Shown here: positions 1-9,739 of the stretch, in pieces
Layout of the letters: each line of letters opens with the position of its first letter
Position numbering within the stretch: position 1 is the stretch's first letter
Assembly (NCBI RefSeq): GCF_022179805.1
Contig: NZ_BPUO01000004.1
Span: forward strand, 248,001 to 312,000
Reading direction: 5' to 3'
Origin: Cupriavidus pauculus
Lineage (GTDB): Bacteria > Pseudomonadota > Gammaproteobacteria > Burkholderiales > Burkholderiaceae
DNA length: 64,000 nucleotides
Translations under genes and position numbers: made by a program
Notes under the pieces: model-generated
Databases searched by the model: none
Seen by the model: only the letters and a program-made list of their open reading frames with translations
Told to the model about the DNA's origin: nothing

Positions 1-543
1 GTGGCGCCCATGGCGGCGCGCGGCATCCAGGGACGCGGCACGCTGGTGGACCTGCACCGGCATTTCGACACGGGGCGGCACGCCGTGGGCTACGACGACC
101 TGATGCGTGTGATCGAGGCCGACCATGTGGACGTGCGCCGTGGCGACATCCTGTGCCTGCACACGGGCCTGGCAGACATGGCACTGAACCTTTCCGCCGA
201 TGACGACCACACGGCGCTGCGTGGCGCCTGCGCGGTGCTGGACGGCACCGATGCCCGGCTGCTGCGCTGGATCGATGACGCCGGCATCGCAGCCATCGCC
301 GCCGACAACCACGCCGTGGAAGAGCGCCGGCATGCGCTGCCGCCTGGCACGACCGGACCCCTACTGCCGCTGCACGAACTGTGTCTGGTGAAGCTCGGCA
401 TCCCGCTGGGCGAGATGTGGCACCTGACGCCGCTGGCCGCATGGCTGCAACAGGCCGGGCGCGCGTCGTTCCTGCTGACCGCGCCGCCGATGCACCTGCC
501 CCATGCGGTGGGATCGCCCACCAATCCCATGGCCACGGTCTGA
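1..543 (+). CDS. Cyclase family protein (kynurenine formamidase-like), C-terminal part
   Basis: The reading frame is open from the first base, so the gene starts upstream and only the last 180 codons are present. The visible part resembles the C-terminal half of the metal-dependent cyclase/formamidase family (Pfam Cyclase): a segment LVDLHRHFD near the start, a GDILCLHTG strand, and an AADNHAVEE loop equivalent to the conserved region before the last metal-site segment. The HxGTHxDxP metal motif expected in this family would lie upstream of the window. Family members hydrolyse amide or lactone bonds in small acids; the substrate cannot be told here. The gene is followed at 50 bp by a Bug receptor and a CoA-ester lyase on the same strand, which suggests a small catabolic operon. 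Confidence 0.75.
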   Translation: MAPMAARGIQGRGTLVDLHRHFDTGRHAVGYDDLMRVIEADHVDVRRGDILCLHTGLADMALNLSADDDHTALRGACAVLDGTDARLLRWIDDAGIAAIAADNHAVEERRHALPPGTTGPLLPLHELCLVKLGIPLGEMWHLTPLAAWLQQAGRASFLLTAPPMHLPHAVGSPTNPMATV

Positions 544-593
544 GTGCCGCCGGCCCCTCACAACACAAAAACCTGATGACTGGAGACCCGTTC

Positions 594-1553
594 ATGCAAT
601 CGACCTGTCGCAAACTGCTGGTCGCGCTGGCGGCATGCGCGCCGCTGCTGGCGGCCGCTGCCTGGCCCGACCACCCGATCCGGATGGTGGTGCCGTACTC
701 GGCCGGCGGCGGCGCCGACAACACGGCGCGCGTGATTGCACAGCGGCTGAGCGTGTCGCTGGGCCAGCAGGTGGTGATCGACAACCGGCCCGGCGCGGCC
801 GGCGTGATCGGCGAGGAAGCCGTGGCCAAGGCGGTACCCGACGGCTACACGGTGCTGTACGACGCGTCGGCATTCGCGGTGAATCCGAGCCTGCGCAAGA
901 TGTCGTTCGATCCGTTGAAGGAACTGGTGCCGATCTCGCTGGTGGCCACGGCCGCCAACATCCTGGTGGTGCCGCCCAACGCGCCGTACAAGACCGTGAA
1001 GGACTTCATCGCCTACGCCAAGGCCAACCCGGGCAAGCTCACGTTCGCGTCGGCGGGCTCGGGCAGCGGCTCGCACCTGGCCGGAGAACTGCTGGACGCC
1101 AAGGCCGGCATCGACCTGCTGCACGTGCCGTACAAGGGTGGTGCGCCGGCGCTGACCGATGTCATGGGCAACCAGGTGTCGGCCTACTTCGGCAACGTGG
1201 CGTCCACGCTCAACTATGCGAAGAGCGGCAAGCTCAAGGCGCTGGCGGTGACGTCGCTCAAGCGCAACCCGGGCCTGCCCGATACGCCGACGCTGGCGGA
1301 ACGCGGCTTGCCCGATTTCGAGGTGCTCGAATGGAATGGCGTGTGGGTGCCCAAGGGCACGCCGCCCGACGTGGTGGCGCGGCTCGCCAAGGAGGTGCAG
1401 GCAGCCGTGGCCGATCCGCAGGTCCAGGACAAGCTGCGCCAGATGGGGCTGGAGCCGGTGGGCAATTCGCCGCAGCAGTTCGACAAGTTCGTCAAGGGCG
1501 AGGCCGCGCGCTGGGGTGCGCTGGTCAAGGCCCGCAACATTCGCGCCGAGTAA
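594..1553 (+). CDS. Bug-family (TctC-like) tripartite tricarboxylate transporter receptor
   Basis: A 319-residue periplasmic binding protein with a signal peptide (about residues 1-22, ending AAAA before WPDHPI) and the family hallmarks: IRMVVPYSAGGGADN near the N-terminus, DNRPGAAGVIG, PDGYT, and HVPYKGGAPALTD in the second lobe. These proteins bind small carboxylates for TctAB-type transporters. The start at 594 is chosen because GGAGA lies 8 bases upstream; an in-frame ATG at 576 lacks such a site. No TctA/TctB genes are adjacent, so this is one of the many orphan receptors typical of Cupriavidus and Bordetella. The following lyase gene begins within 20 bases, so the two are probably cotranscribed. 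Confidence 0.93.
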   Translation: MQSTCRKLLVALAACAPLLAAAAWPDHPIRMVVPYSAGGGADNTARVIAQRLSVSLGQQVVIDNRPGAAGVIGEEAVAKAVPDGYTVLYDASAFAVNPSLRKMSFDPLKELVPISLVATAANILVVPPNAPYKTVKDFIAYAKANPGKLTFASAGSGSGSHLAGELLDAKAGIDLLHVPYKGGAPALTDVMGNQVSAYFGNVASTLNYAKSGKLKALAVTSLKRNPGLPDTPTLAERGLPDFEVLEWNGVWVPKGTPPDVVARLAKEVQAAVADPQVQDKLRQMGLEPVGNSPQQFDKFVKGEAARWGALVKARNIRAE

Positions 1554-1570
1554 TGACGATGAGGGCCATC

Positions 1571-2437
1571 ATGCGTAGCAAGCTGTTCGTACCGGGATCG
1601 CGGCCGGAATTGTTCGACAAGGCGCTCGCCAGCGCCGCCGACGCGTTGTCGTTCGACCTCGAAGATGCCGTGGCCGAAGCGCGCAAGGCCGAGGCGCGCG
1701 CCGCGCTGCAGGAACTGCTGACGTCGGACCGTACGGACGGGTCCGGCAAGACGCTGATCGTGCGCGTCAACGCGCCGGACACCGCGCACTTTGCCGCCGA
1801 TATCGTCGCGGTGGTTCGCCAGGGCCTGCATCTGGTGAATGTGCCCAAGGTGGAGGATGTGGAGCAGGTGCACATGGCCGCGCAGGCCGTGGCGCTTGCC
1901 GAGGCGGCCAACGGCGTGACCTCGCCGGTCAGGCTGCTGCTCAATATCGAATCGCCACGCGGGCTGCGCCGTGCCTATGAACTGGCTGCCGCCGATCCGC
2001 GCGTGGCGGGGCTGCAACTGGGGTACGCCGACCTGTTCGAGCCGGCCGGCATCCATCGTCGCGAAACGCTGGCCGTGGCGCAGACCATGTACCAGATGCG
2101 CATGGCCGCCGCCGAGGCCGGTGTGTTTGCCTACGATGCGGCGTTTGCCGACGTCAAGGACATCGACGGCTATCGCGCCGAGGCCGAACTGGCGCGCCGC
2201 CTGGGCTATCTGGGCAAGAGCTGCATCCATCCGAGCCAGATCGCGCAGGCCAACGATGTCTTCCGGCCCACCGAGGCGGAGATTGCCGCCGCGCAACGTA
2301 TTGTCGCGGCGGCCAGCGAAGCGGAGGCCCAGGGTGTGGGCGCCTACATGGTCGACGGCAAGATGGTGGACCGCCCGTTCGTGGAACGCGCCCAGGCCGT
2401 ACTGGCCCAGGCGCGGGCGATGGGGTGGACGGCCTAG
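1571..2437 (+). CDS. CoA-ester lyase, HpcH/HpaI / citrate lyase beta family
   Basis: A 288-residue protein beginning MRSKLFVPGSRPELF, the classical N-terminus of CitE-like lyases. Other landmarks are SFDLEDAV (early acidic metal/CoA region), LLNIESPRGL (the Mg-coordinating Glu strand) and GKSCIHPSQI near the C-terminus. Members cleave or form C-C bonds in CoA thioesters such as malyl-, citramalyl- or citryl-CoA. In-frame ATGs also occur at 1553 (overlapping the previous stop) and 1559, but GAGGG at 1561-1565 places the ribosome site before 1571. Together with the upstream cyclase and Bug receptor it suggests uptake and breakdown of a small organic acid; the acid is not identifiable. Confidence 0.9.
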   Translation: MRSKLFVPGSRPELFDKALASAADALSFDLEDAVAEARKAEARAALQELLTSDRTDGSGKTLIVRVNAPDTAHFAADIVAVVRQGLHLVNVPKVEDVEQVHMAAQAVALAEAANGVTSPVRLLLNIESPRGLRRAYELAAADPRVAGLQLGYADLFEPAGIHRRETLAVAQTMYQMRMAAAEAGVFAYDAAFADVKDIDGYRAEAELARRLGYLGKSCIHPSQIAQANDVFRPTEAEIAAAQRIVAAASEAEAQGVGAYMVDGKMVDRPFVERAQAVLAQARAMGWTA

Positions 2438-2452
2438 CCGTGAAGACCCGCC

Positions 2453-2842
2453 TTACGGGTTTGCCGTGCCCGGCTTGCAATCCTTGACGTAGCCTGTGAC
2501 GCGCCCCTTGCTCAGCATCGGGCGCCAGTCGCCGGCGCTGCGGATCTGCACATCGGTGCCCTGGCGCGCCGCGCGCAGGTTGATCAGGTACGAATAGCCG
2601 GCGTCCGCGCGGCTGCCGTAGCCCACGCGCACATCGACCTTGCCGGGCTCGGGGAAGGCCATCACCGTGGCATCGTCGCCGAGCTTGCGCTTCAGGCACA
2701 GCACGAGGTCGCCGACGCTGGCGTCGGAGTGGATCTCGCTGCCATCCTGCGATTCAAGGTATTCCATGCTGGTGCCGCTGGCGCAGGCCGCCAGCAGCGG
2801 GGCGGCGAGTGCCGCGATCAGCAGTGGCCGAAATCCGGTCAT
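2453..2842 (-). CDS. Small putative lipoprotein
   Basis: A 129-residue protein with a lipoprotein signal: hydrophobic residues 6-19 followed by the lipobox LAAC with Cys20. The mature part is short, contains two further cysteines (LVLCLKRKL and VKDCKPG) that could pair, and shows no domain I recognise. The start at 2842 is preceded by AGGA on the coding strand; a longer frame to 2917 would put extra residues before the signal peptide. It converges on the CoA-ester lyase gene, leaving only 15 bases between the two stops. Confidence 0.7.
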   Translation of the reverse strand: MTGFRPLLIAALAAPLLAACASGTSMEYLESQDGSEIHSDASVGDLVLCLKRKLGDDATVMAFPEPGKVDVRVGYGSRADAGYSYLINLRAARQGTDVQIRSAGDWRPMLSKGRVTGYVKDCKPGTANP

Positions 2843-2926
2843 TGAGTTTCCTGTCGTTGAAAAAGGGTTCGGGAAGCGTGCCCCCGCGATGCTGCCATGG
2901 GATAGGCACCGGGTCAAAACGGCCGG

Positions 2927-3823
2927 TCAAAGTCCGTTGTCCTTCAGGAAATCGACGAACGCGCGCAACGGCGCCGGCAGGTGGCGGCGGCCAGGGTAAT
3001 AGAGAAACGGCCCGGAGAACGATTGCCACCACGGCTCCAGGATCGGTTCGAGCGCGCCGCTGTCCAGGTGTTCGCGCAGCATGTCTTCGAACAGGTGGAT
3101 CACGCCCACGCCCGCCAGCGCCATCTCGATGCCGAGGTCGATGGCCGCGCCGGGCCGTGTCAGCAGCCGGTTGGGCGGATCGAGGCGGATCATTTCGCCA
3201 TCGCGCTCGAAATCCCACGTAGGCATGGCGCCCCCGGCGAACTGGCCGCGCAGGCAGGCGTGGCCCAGCAGGTCGCTCGGGTGTTGCGGACGACCGCGCG
3301 CGGCCAGGTAGCGCGGCGTGGCTGCCGTGGCAAAGCGCTGCACGCGCGGGCCGATCGGTACGGCGATCATGTCCTGCTCCAGCCGCTCGCCGTAGCGGAT
3401 GCCGGCGTCGCAGCCGATGGCCAGCACATCGACAAAACCGTCCTCGACCACCACCTCCACCCGGATTTCAGGGTACTCCGCCAAGAAGGGCGCCAGCACT
3501 GGCGGCAGCACGGTGCGCGACACGCTCGACGGCACATTGAGGCGCAGCGTGCCGGCGGGCTTGTCGCGGAAGGCGTTCAGCACGTCGAGCGCTGATTCCA
3601 TCTCACCGAACAACGGCGTGAGCCGCTCCATCAGCCGTTGGCCCGCCTCGGTGGGCGCCACGCTGCGCGTGGTGCGGTTCAGCAACCGCAGGCCCAGCCG
3701 GGCTTCGAGCCGTCGCACCGCCACGCTGAGGCTGGACGCCGATACGCCGCTGATGCGCGCCGCATCGCGGAATCCGCCCGCGCGCGCCACCGAGACAAAG
3801 GCGGCCAGATCGTTGAACTCCAT
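2927..3823 (-). CDS. LysR-family transcriptional regulator
   Basis: A 298-residue LysR protein. The N-terminal winged helix is clear (MEFNDLAAFVSVARAGGF, then the SASSLSVAVRRLEARLGLRLLNR recognition region split across residues 28-50), followed by the periplasmic-binding-like effector domain (RLNVPSSVSRTVLPPVLAPF, then GCDAGIRYGERLEQDM). It belongs to the subgroup often described as regulators of oxidoreductases. It is divergent from the aldo/keto reductase at 3944, with a 120-bp AT-richer intergenic region, so that gene is the likely target. The inducer cannot be inferred. Confidence 0.93.
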   Translation of the reverse strand: MEFNDLAAFVSVARAGGFRDAARISGVSASSLSVAVRRLEARLGLRLLNRTTRSVAPTEAGQRLMERLTPLFGEMESALDVLNAFRDKPAGTLRLNVPSSVSRTVLPPVLAPFLAEYPEIRVEVVVEDGFVDVLAIGCDAGIRYGERLEQDMIAVPIGPRVQRFATAATPRYLAARGRPQHPSDLLGHACLRGQFAGGAMPTWDFERDGEMIRLDPPNRLLTRPGAAIDLGIEMALAGVGVIHLFEDMLREHLDSGALEPILEPWWQSFSGPFLYYPGRRHLPAPLRAFVDFLKDNGL

Positions 3824-3943
3824 CGCATTGTTCGAAATTTTCAACAGGGCATTCAATCTAGCCCCGGTTATCAAACAATGCAACGCTGTCCATACTGGCT
3901 CGGTGTCCTTCCAACACCCAAGGAAAAGCGAGGAAAAAGCGCC

Positions 3944-4801
3944 ATGACAAACCAATCCGATACCTACCGCCTGGGCGACCGCCTGATCCACCGCATGGGC
4001 TATGGCGCCATGCAACTGGCCGGCCCTGGCGTGTTCGGCCCGCCCAAGGATCGCGCCACCGCCGTCGCCGTGCTGCGCGCCGCCGTGGAGGCGGGCGTCG
4101 ACCATATCGATACCAGCGATTTCTATGGCCCGCACATCACGAACCAGATCATCCGCGAGGCGCTGCACCCGTACGCTGACGACCTGCTGATCGTCACCAA
4201 GGTGGGCGCCGTGCGCGACGACAAGGGCGCGTGGCTACCCGCGCTGGCGCCGGAGGACCTGCGCCGTGGCGTACAGGACAACCTGCGCAACCTGGGCCTG
4301 GAACAGATGGAGGTGGTGAACCTGCGCGTGATCGGCAATGTGCATGGCCCGGCGGAGGGGGCCATCGCCCGCGAGGTCGAGGCAATGGCCGAACTGCAGC
4401 GGCAGGGGCTGGTCCGGCACATCGGCCTGAGCAACGTCACGCAGGCGCAGGTGGACGAGGCGCTGGGCATCGCGCCCATCGTGTGCGTGCAGAACCACTA
4501 CAACCTGGTGCACCGCGAGGACGATGCCCTGATCGACGCGCTGGCCGCCAAGGGCATCGCCTATATACCGTTCTTCCCGTTGGGCGGCTTTACGCCGATC
4601 CAGTCGGGCCAGCTCTCGGCGCTGGCGGATCAGGCAGGCGCCACGCCGATGCAGCTGGCGCTGGCGTGGCTGCTGGCCCGGTCGCCCAATATCCTGCTGA
4701 TTCCGGGCACGTCGTCGGTGGGGCATCTGCGCGAGAACCTGGCGGCCGGCCAGCTTGTGCTGACCGGCGCGCAGCGGCAGGCGCTGGACGCGCTGGCCTG
4801 A
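3944..4801 (+). CDS. Aldo/keto reductase, possibly YdbC/PdxI-like
   Basis: A 285-residue single-domain aldo/keto reductase: GYGAMQLAGPGVFG at the N-terminus, HIDTSDFYGPHITN (catalytic Asp and Tyr), IVTKVG (catalytic Lys), HIGLSNVTQAQVDEA, and a C-terminal NADPH site LLIPGTSSVGHLRENL. Where most family members carry the tetrad His after the sixth strand, this protein reads VNLRVIG; the same VNLR form is what I recall from the YdbC (pyridoxal reductase) group. Length is normal. Start 3944 has an AGGAAAAAG stretch upstream. It is divergent from the LysR gene and probably controlled by it. Confidence 0.9.
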   Translation: MTNQSDTYRLGDRLIHRMGYGAMQLAGPGVFGPPKDRATAVAVLRAAVEAGVDHIDTSDFYGPHITNQIIREALHPYADDLLIVTKVGAVRDDKGAWLPALAPEDLRRGVQDNLRNLGLEQMEVVNLRVIGNVHGPAEGAIAREVEAMAELQRQGLVRHIGLSNVTQAQVDEALGIAPIVCVQNHYNLVHREDDALIDALAAKGIAYIPFFPLGGFTPIQSGQLSALADQAGATPMQLALAWLLARSPNILLIPGTSSVGHLRENLAAGQLVLTGAQRQALDALA

Positions 4802-4802
4802 A

Positions 4803-6596
4803 TCAACCGAACGTGAACGCGTAGGCCTGCGCGCCCGGGTCCAGGAAGCGGATCTCGAACGTGTGTTCGCCGACGTCGCCGGCCTGGCGCACCAGCTGGT
4901 ACAGCCGCGTCGCCGTGATCGCGCCATTGCCGTTGGCGTCGGTGTCGGCACCGTGGCTGGCGCCAGGGGCCTTGCCGTCGATCTTCACCACGAAGCGCAC
5001 GGCGCGGCCGTCGGCGGCTGGCCCCAGCACCAGGTGCAGGTCACGCGCCTGGAAGCGGTAGGTGATGCCACCTTCCGCGCGGTCCAGCGTGGCGTGCTCG
5101 GGGCCGACCGTCCATTGGCCCGTCAGGCCCCACTGGTTCAGGCGCAGGTCGCCCACGCTGTAGGCGCGCGATGCGTCGGGGCGCACGCCGCCCGGCGAGG
5201 CGAAGTTCGACGCCTGGTCGTAGCCCACGTAGGTTTCGCCGGATCGGACATGCTTGAGGTCCGGCGCAGCCTGGGCGCCCTGGGCATCGGGTACCACCAC
5301 GTCACGCGATGCCGACGGACGGCCGGCTTCGGCCAGCAGGGTCTGGATCACGCGCTCGGAGTTGGCATAATCGCCTTCGCCGAACTGGTGATGGCGGATA
5401 TTGCCGCGTGCATCGACAAAGTAGGCGGCCGGCCAGTAGTTGTTGTTGAAGGCGCGCCAGATGTTGAAGTCGCTGTCCACGGCCACCGGAAAGCCGATCT
5501 TGAAGTCGCCAATGGCCCGGCGCACGTTGTCCAGGTTCTTCTCGAACGCGAACTCGGGCGTGTGCACGCCGATCACGGTCAGGTTCGGGTACTTCTCGGC
5601 CCAGGCGCGCAGGTAGGGCAGCGTCCGGATGCAGTTGATGCACGAGTATGTCCAGAAGTAGACCAGCGTGACCTTGCCCTGCAACTGGTCGCGCGAGATC
5701 GGCGCGCCGTTGGGCGTGTTGAACCACTTGACCGCGCCGTCGAGCGCCGGCATCTGGCCTTCCACCGGCAGGCGTGAGCCCAGGCCGAAACTCGTGTCAT
5801 TGGCTGCCAGCAGCGTGGCGGCGCTGGTGGCCGCCGTGGCGGCCTGCGTGGCGACCTGCGGCGGCGTGACGGCCGTATTGCCGTGCAGCTGCTCGATCAG
5901 CGCCTGCTCCAGCCGCGCGGGGCCACCGATGGACAGCCGTGCCAGAAAGCCGGTATCGGCGCCGATGGCAATCGCGGCCACGCCTCCCAGCACTCCCACG
6001 CCCAGGCCACGGCGCAGCCATTCACCGGCCCCCATCGACCGCTTCATCGCCGCGAACAGGCGTCCGCCCAGCCCCAGCGCGGCGGCCAGCGACGTGGCCG
6101 CGCCGGCCGCGTAGGCCACCAGCAGCAGCGAGCTTTGCACGCTGGCACCCTGCAACGCGGCCGTGGTCAGCACGATGCCGAGGATCGGGCCGGCGCAGGG
6201 CGCCCACAGCATGCCCGTGGCCACGCCCAGCAGCAGCGATGCGGCCGGCGACGCCTGGCCGGCCCCATTGCCACCGGCCAGCCGGTTGCCCAGCGCCACC
6301 ACCGGGCGGGTCAGGGTGTCGGCCAGGCGCGGCACCAGCAGCGATACGCCAAACACCGCCAGCATCGCCAGCGCCGCGTAGCGCCCGTATTCGTTGGCCC
6401 GTACCGCCCAGGCGCCGCCCACCGACGCCAGCGTGGCCACGGCGGCAAAGGTCAGCGCCATGCCGGCCAGCATGGGCAGGCGGCCGCGCAAGAACGGCTG
6501 GCCGCTGCCGCTGAGCACGAACGGCAGCACGGGGAGGATGCACGGGCTCAGGATGGTCAGGGCACCGCCCAGGTAGGCGAGGATCAGCAGCGTCAT
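4803..6596 (-). CDS. DipZ-like fusion: CcdA membrane domain + thioredoxin domain + C-terminal beta domain
   Basis: A 597-residue protein with three parts. Residues about 1-230 form a CcdA/DsbD-like membrane domain with several helices and the paired cysteines C19 (LSPC) and C134 (WAPC) that carry electrons across the membrane. Residues about 290-440 are a TlpA/thioredoxin domain with the redox pair C319 and C322 (SCINC). Residues about 450-597 form a beta-rich C-terminal domain like that of mycobacterial DipZ. The architecture predicts transfer of reducing power from cytoplasmic thioredoxin to periplasmic targets. The start at 6596 is chosen because the membrane domain begins there and AAAGGA lies upstream. 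It diverges from the two-component system; a related free thioredoxin is encoded at 10236. Confidence 0.9.
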   Translation of the reverse strand: MTLLILAYLGGALTILSPCILPVLPFVLSGSGQPFLRGRLPMLAGMALTFAAVATLASVGGAWAVRANEYGRYAALAMLAVFGVSLLVPRLADTLTRPVVALGNRLAGGNGAGQASPAASLLLGVATGMLWAPCAGPILGIVLTTAALQGASVQSSLLLVAYAAGAATSLAAALGLGGRLFAAMKRSMGAGEWLRRGLGVGVLGGVAAIAIGADTGFLARLSIGGPARLEQALIEQLHGNTAVTPPQVATQAATAATSAATLLAANDTSFGLGSRLPVEGQMPALDGAVKWFNTPNGAPISRDQLQGKVTLVYFWTYSCINCIRTLPYLRAWAEKYPNLTVIGVHTPEFAFEKNLDNVRRAIGDFKIGFPVAVDSDFNIWRAFNNNYWPAAYFVDARGNIRHHQFGEGDYANSERVIQTLLAEAGRPSASRDVVVPDAQGAQAAPDLKHVRSGETYVGYDQASNFASPGGVRPDASRAYSVGDLRLNQWGLTGQWTVGPEHATLDRAEGGITYRFQARDLHLVLGPAADGRAVRFVVKIDGKAPGASHGADTDANGNGAITATRLYQLVRQAGDVGEHTFEIRFLDPGAQAYAFTFG

Positions 6597-6722
6597 GATC
6601 GGGGTCCTTTCAGGAAGGAAGGGGGCCAGCAATCTGGCATGCCCCAATGAGACGCCCTTGATCTACCGTAAATGTGTCTTGAACCGGCAAAGTTGTATGG
6701 CTTTGTGGGGTCGGAGCCGACA

Positions 6723-6737
6723 GATACATTGCGATAC
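6723..6737. promoter_or_regulatory. Candidate response-regulator site, GATAC-N5-GATAC
   Basis: Two GATAC half-sites start exactly 10 bases apart (6723 and 6733) in the intergenic region between the dipZ-like gene and the OmpR-type regulator. One-helical-turn direct repeats are the usual binding geometry of the OmpR/PhoB DNA-binding domain. The same GATAC-N5-GATAC layout occurs as an inverted pair at 27327-27373. The assignment to the adjacent regulator is inference. Confidence 0.4.
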
Positions 6738-6826
6738 ACGGAAACCCCCGACCGCCCATACAATCTCGCCAACAGACTGATCGTTCACATTTTTCGCAAA
6801 AGAATACATAGCCAGGGGTGAAGCTG

Positions 6827-7566
<740 letters not shown>

Positions 7567-7570
<4 letters not shown>

Positions 7571-8871
7571 GCACTCGCCGCTGGCAGTGGCCCCATACGA
7601 TGGGGTCGCGCCTGTTCCTGATCCTGCTGGCGGGCATGATCGTCGCCCACCTGCTGTCGTTTGCCGTGCTGTTCTCGGAACGGTACATGACGGCGCGGCA
7701 GGTCATGCTGGGCACGCTGGAAACGGACGTGGCCACCTCGGTGGCCATCCTGGACCGGATTCCGGCCGCCGAACGGCCCCAGTGGCTGCCGCGTGTGAAC
7801 CGTGGCAACTACCAGTACATCCTGGGGCCGGGTCTGCCGGGCGTGCCCGAGATGACCGAACGGGGCCAGGACATCGCCGACAGGATCATGGAGGCCACCG
7901 GCACGCATTACCCGGTCACGGTGCAGTCGATTCCCGGCGACGGCAAGCGCATGCAGGCGCACCTGACGCTGAGCGACGGCAACCCGCTGACCATCGACGT
8001 GCATCCGCGCATGACGCCGATTGCCGAGTGGCTGCCGTACGTGCTGGTGCTGCAGCTGGGGCTGCTGATCCTGTGCTGCTGGTTTGCCGTGCGCCTGTCG
8101 ATCCGGCCGCTGGTGGCGCTGGCCGATGCCGCCGACGCGCTCAATCCCAATGTGAAGTCGCCGCCGCTGGATGAAGGCGGGCCGACCGAACTGGCGCAGG
8201 CGGCGCGCGCGTTCAACGCGATGCGCGAGCGGATCGCCCACTTCGTCGAGGAGCGCGTGCAGATCCTGGCGGCCATCTCGCACGACCTGCAGACCCCGAT
8301 CACGCGTATGAAGCTGCGCGCCGAGATGACCGAGGATTCCGAGGACAAGCGCAAGCTGGTCAGCGACCTGGCCGAGATCCAGACCCTAGTCAGGGAAGGG
8401 CTGGCCTATGCCCGAAGTACCAGCGGCGACAGCGAGGACGCGTCGCGCATCGACCTCGGATCGTTTATCGAAAGCCTGGTCTACGACTACCAGGACACCG
8501 GCAAGGACGTGACGATCGGCGAAAACGCTGGCGGTGCCATCGTGATCCGCCGCAATGCCTTGCGGCGCGTACTGACCAACCTGATCGACAACGCGATCAA
8601 GTACGGCGGCGGGGCGGCCGAGGTGGGCGTGCGGCGCGACCGCGACGCCGTGGTCATTGCGATACTCGACCGCGGCCCCGGCATACCGGAAGACAAGCTG
8701 GAGGCCGTGCTGCAGCCGTTCGTCAGGCTGGAAGGCTCGCGCAACCGCGAAACCGGCGGCACCGGGCTGGGCCTGGCCATCGCGCACCAGCTCGCGGCGG
8801 CCATCGGCGGCCAGCTCAAGCTCAGCAATCGCCCGGGTGGCGGCCTGGCCGCCGAAGTCCGCCTGCGCTGA
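7567..8871 (+). CDS. Two-component sensor histidine kinase
   Basis: A 434-residue membrane kinase starting with GTG inside the regulator's stop. It has a first membrane helix near residues 15-37, a periplasmic loop of about 120 residues, a second helix (about 157-180), HAMP, an H-box with His239 (ISHDLQTPITRMK), an N-box (NLIDNAIKYGGG), and G-boxes DRGPGIPED and GTGLGLAI. All ATPase motifs are intact. It resembles the EnvZ-like kinases. The periplasmic loop has no recognised sensor domain and no cysteines, so direct thiol sensing is not obvious. Confidence 0.95.
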
Positions 8872-9211
8872 TTGGGCGTCAATCGGACGCACCCTACCAG
8901 CTTTCTCCGTTTTCCCCCCCATGGCCGCACCTGACGAAGGTGCGGCCTTGTCACTTTGGCGCCCCGCGCGCCCGGATCGCGCCAGCGGTCCCCGCTTTCC
9001 CGCCACGCCCCTCCCCCTTTTTGTACGCCTTTGTATCAGCCCGCCATGGCGATACGTGCCCTGACACAACGGCCGCCAACTCGCTACGGGCGCGATACGT
9101 GGGCCGCCTTAAATACGTTCCGTGGCAGCGCAACGCATCAACGACAAAGCGAAGACGCTGCTTCTGCACAACACCGAACCCGCCGTATCTCACTGATTAA
9201 AGGAAACGATC
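8872..9211. other. Gene-free 340-bp region upstream of the repeat protein
   Basis: No supported gene lies here. The second half is AT-richer than its surroundings and should hold the promoter of the repeat-protein gene. It contains one GTATC (9033-9037) and two copies of GATACGTG (9051-9058 and 9094-9101), single half-sites resembling the GATAC motif seen upstream of the two-component genes. AAAGGAAACG just before 9212 serves as the ribosome site. Confidence 0.5.
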
Positions 9212-9685
9212 ATGTCCAAGAACCTCACCAAGCGCCTTGTCCTCGCCGTTGCCCTGGTTGCCGCCGCCGCTGGCGCGCAAGCCTCCGTTGTCGGCGCCCG
9301 CGACCCGTACAGCGATGGTGCCCGCACCGTCACGCAAAGCCGCGACGTGTACACCGATGGCGCGCGTTCGGTACAGGAACCGCGCAGCCCGTACTCGGAT
9401 GGCGCCCGCTCGGTGCAAGAGCCGCGCAGCCCCTACTACGACGGCGCCCACACCGTGGCCGGCCTGGACCACGTCGGCGTGTCCGCCGCCCCGGCCCGCT
9501 CGGCCGATCCGTACCTGGACGGCGCCCGCTCGGTGCAAGAGCCGCGCAGCCCGTACTACGACGGCGCCCGCACGCTGGACCCGTACTACGAAGGCGCCCG
9601 CGTGCTGGCAGGCATGGACCGCACCGGCGTGTCGGCTCCCCCGGCACGCAGCGCCGACCCGTACCTGGACGGCGCCTACGCCTGA
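9212..9685 (+). CDS. Secreted tandem-repeat protein, DPYxDGAR type
   Basis: A 157-residue protein of unknown function. A signal peptide (about residues 1-24, ending AQA) is followed by an array of a short motif, D/S-P-Y-x-D/E-G-A-R/H, present about nine times (for example DPYSDGAR, DVYTDGAR, SPYYDGAH, DPYLDGAR, DPYYEGAR). Two copies of a second module, LDHVGVSAAPARSADPYLDGA and its near twin with MDRTGVSA, interrupt the array. At DNA level stretches of about 45 bases recur almost unchanged, so the array grew by recent duplication. A relative is encoded at 11366-11764. The location beside a two-component system and Ohr suggests an envelope stress role, but no biochemical function can be named. 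Confidence 0.85.
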   Translation: MSKNLTKRLVLAVALVAAAAGAQASVVGARDPYSDGARTVTQSRDVYTDGARSVQEPRSPYSDGARSVQEPRSPYYDGAHTVAGLDHVGVSAAPARSADPYLDGARSVQEPRSPYYDGARTLDPYYEGARVLAGMDRTGVSAPPARSADPYLDGAYA

Positions 9686-9739
9686 GCCCGGCTTCACCGC
9701 TTCGATTCAACCTGACCTCTACGACATAAGGAACGCATC

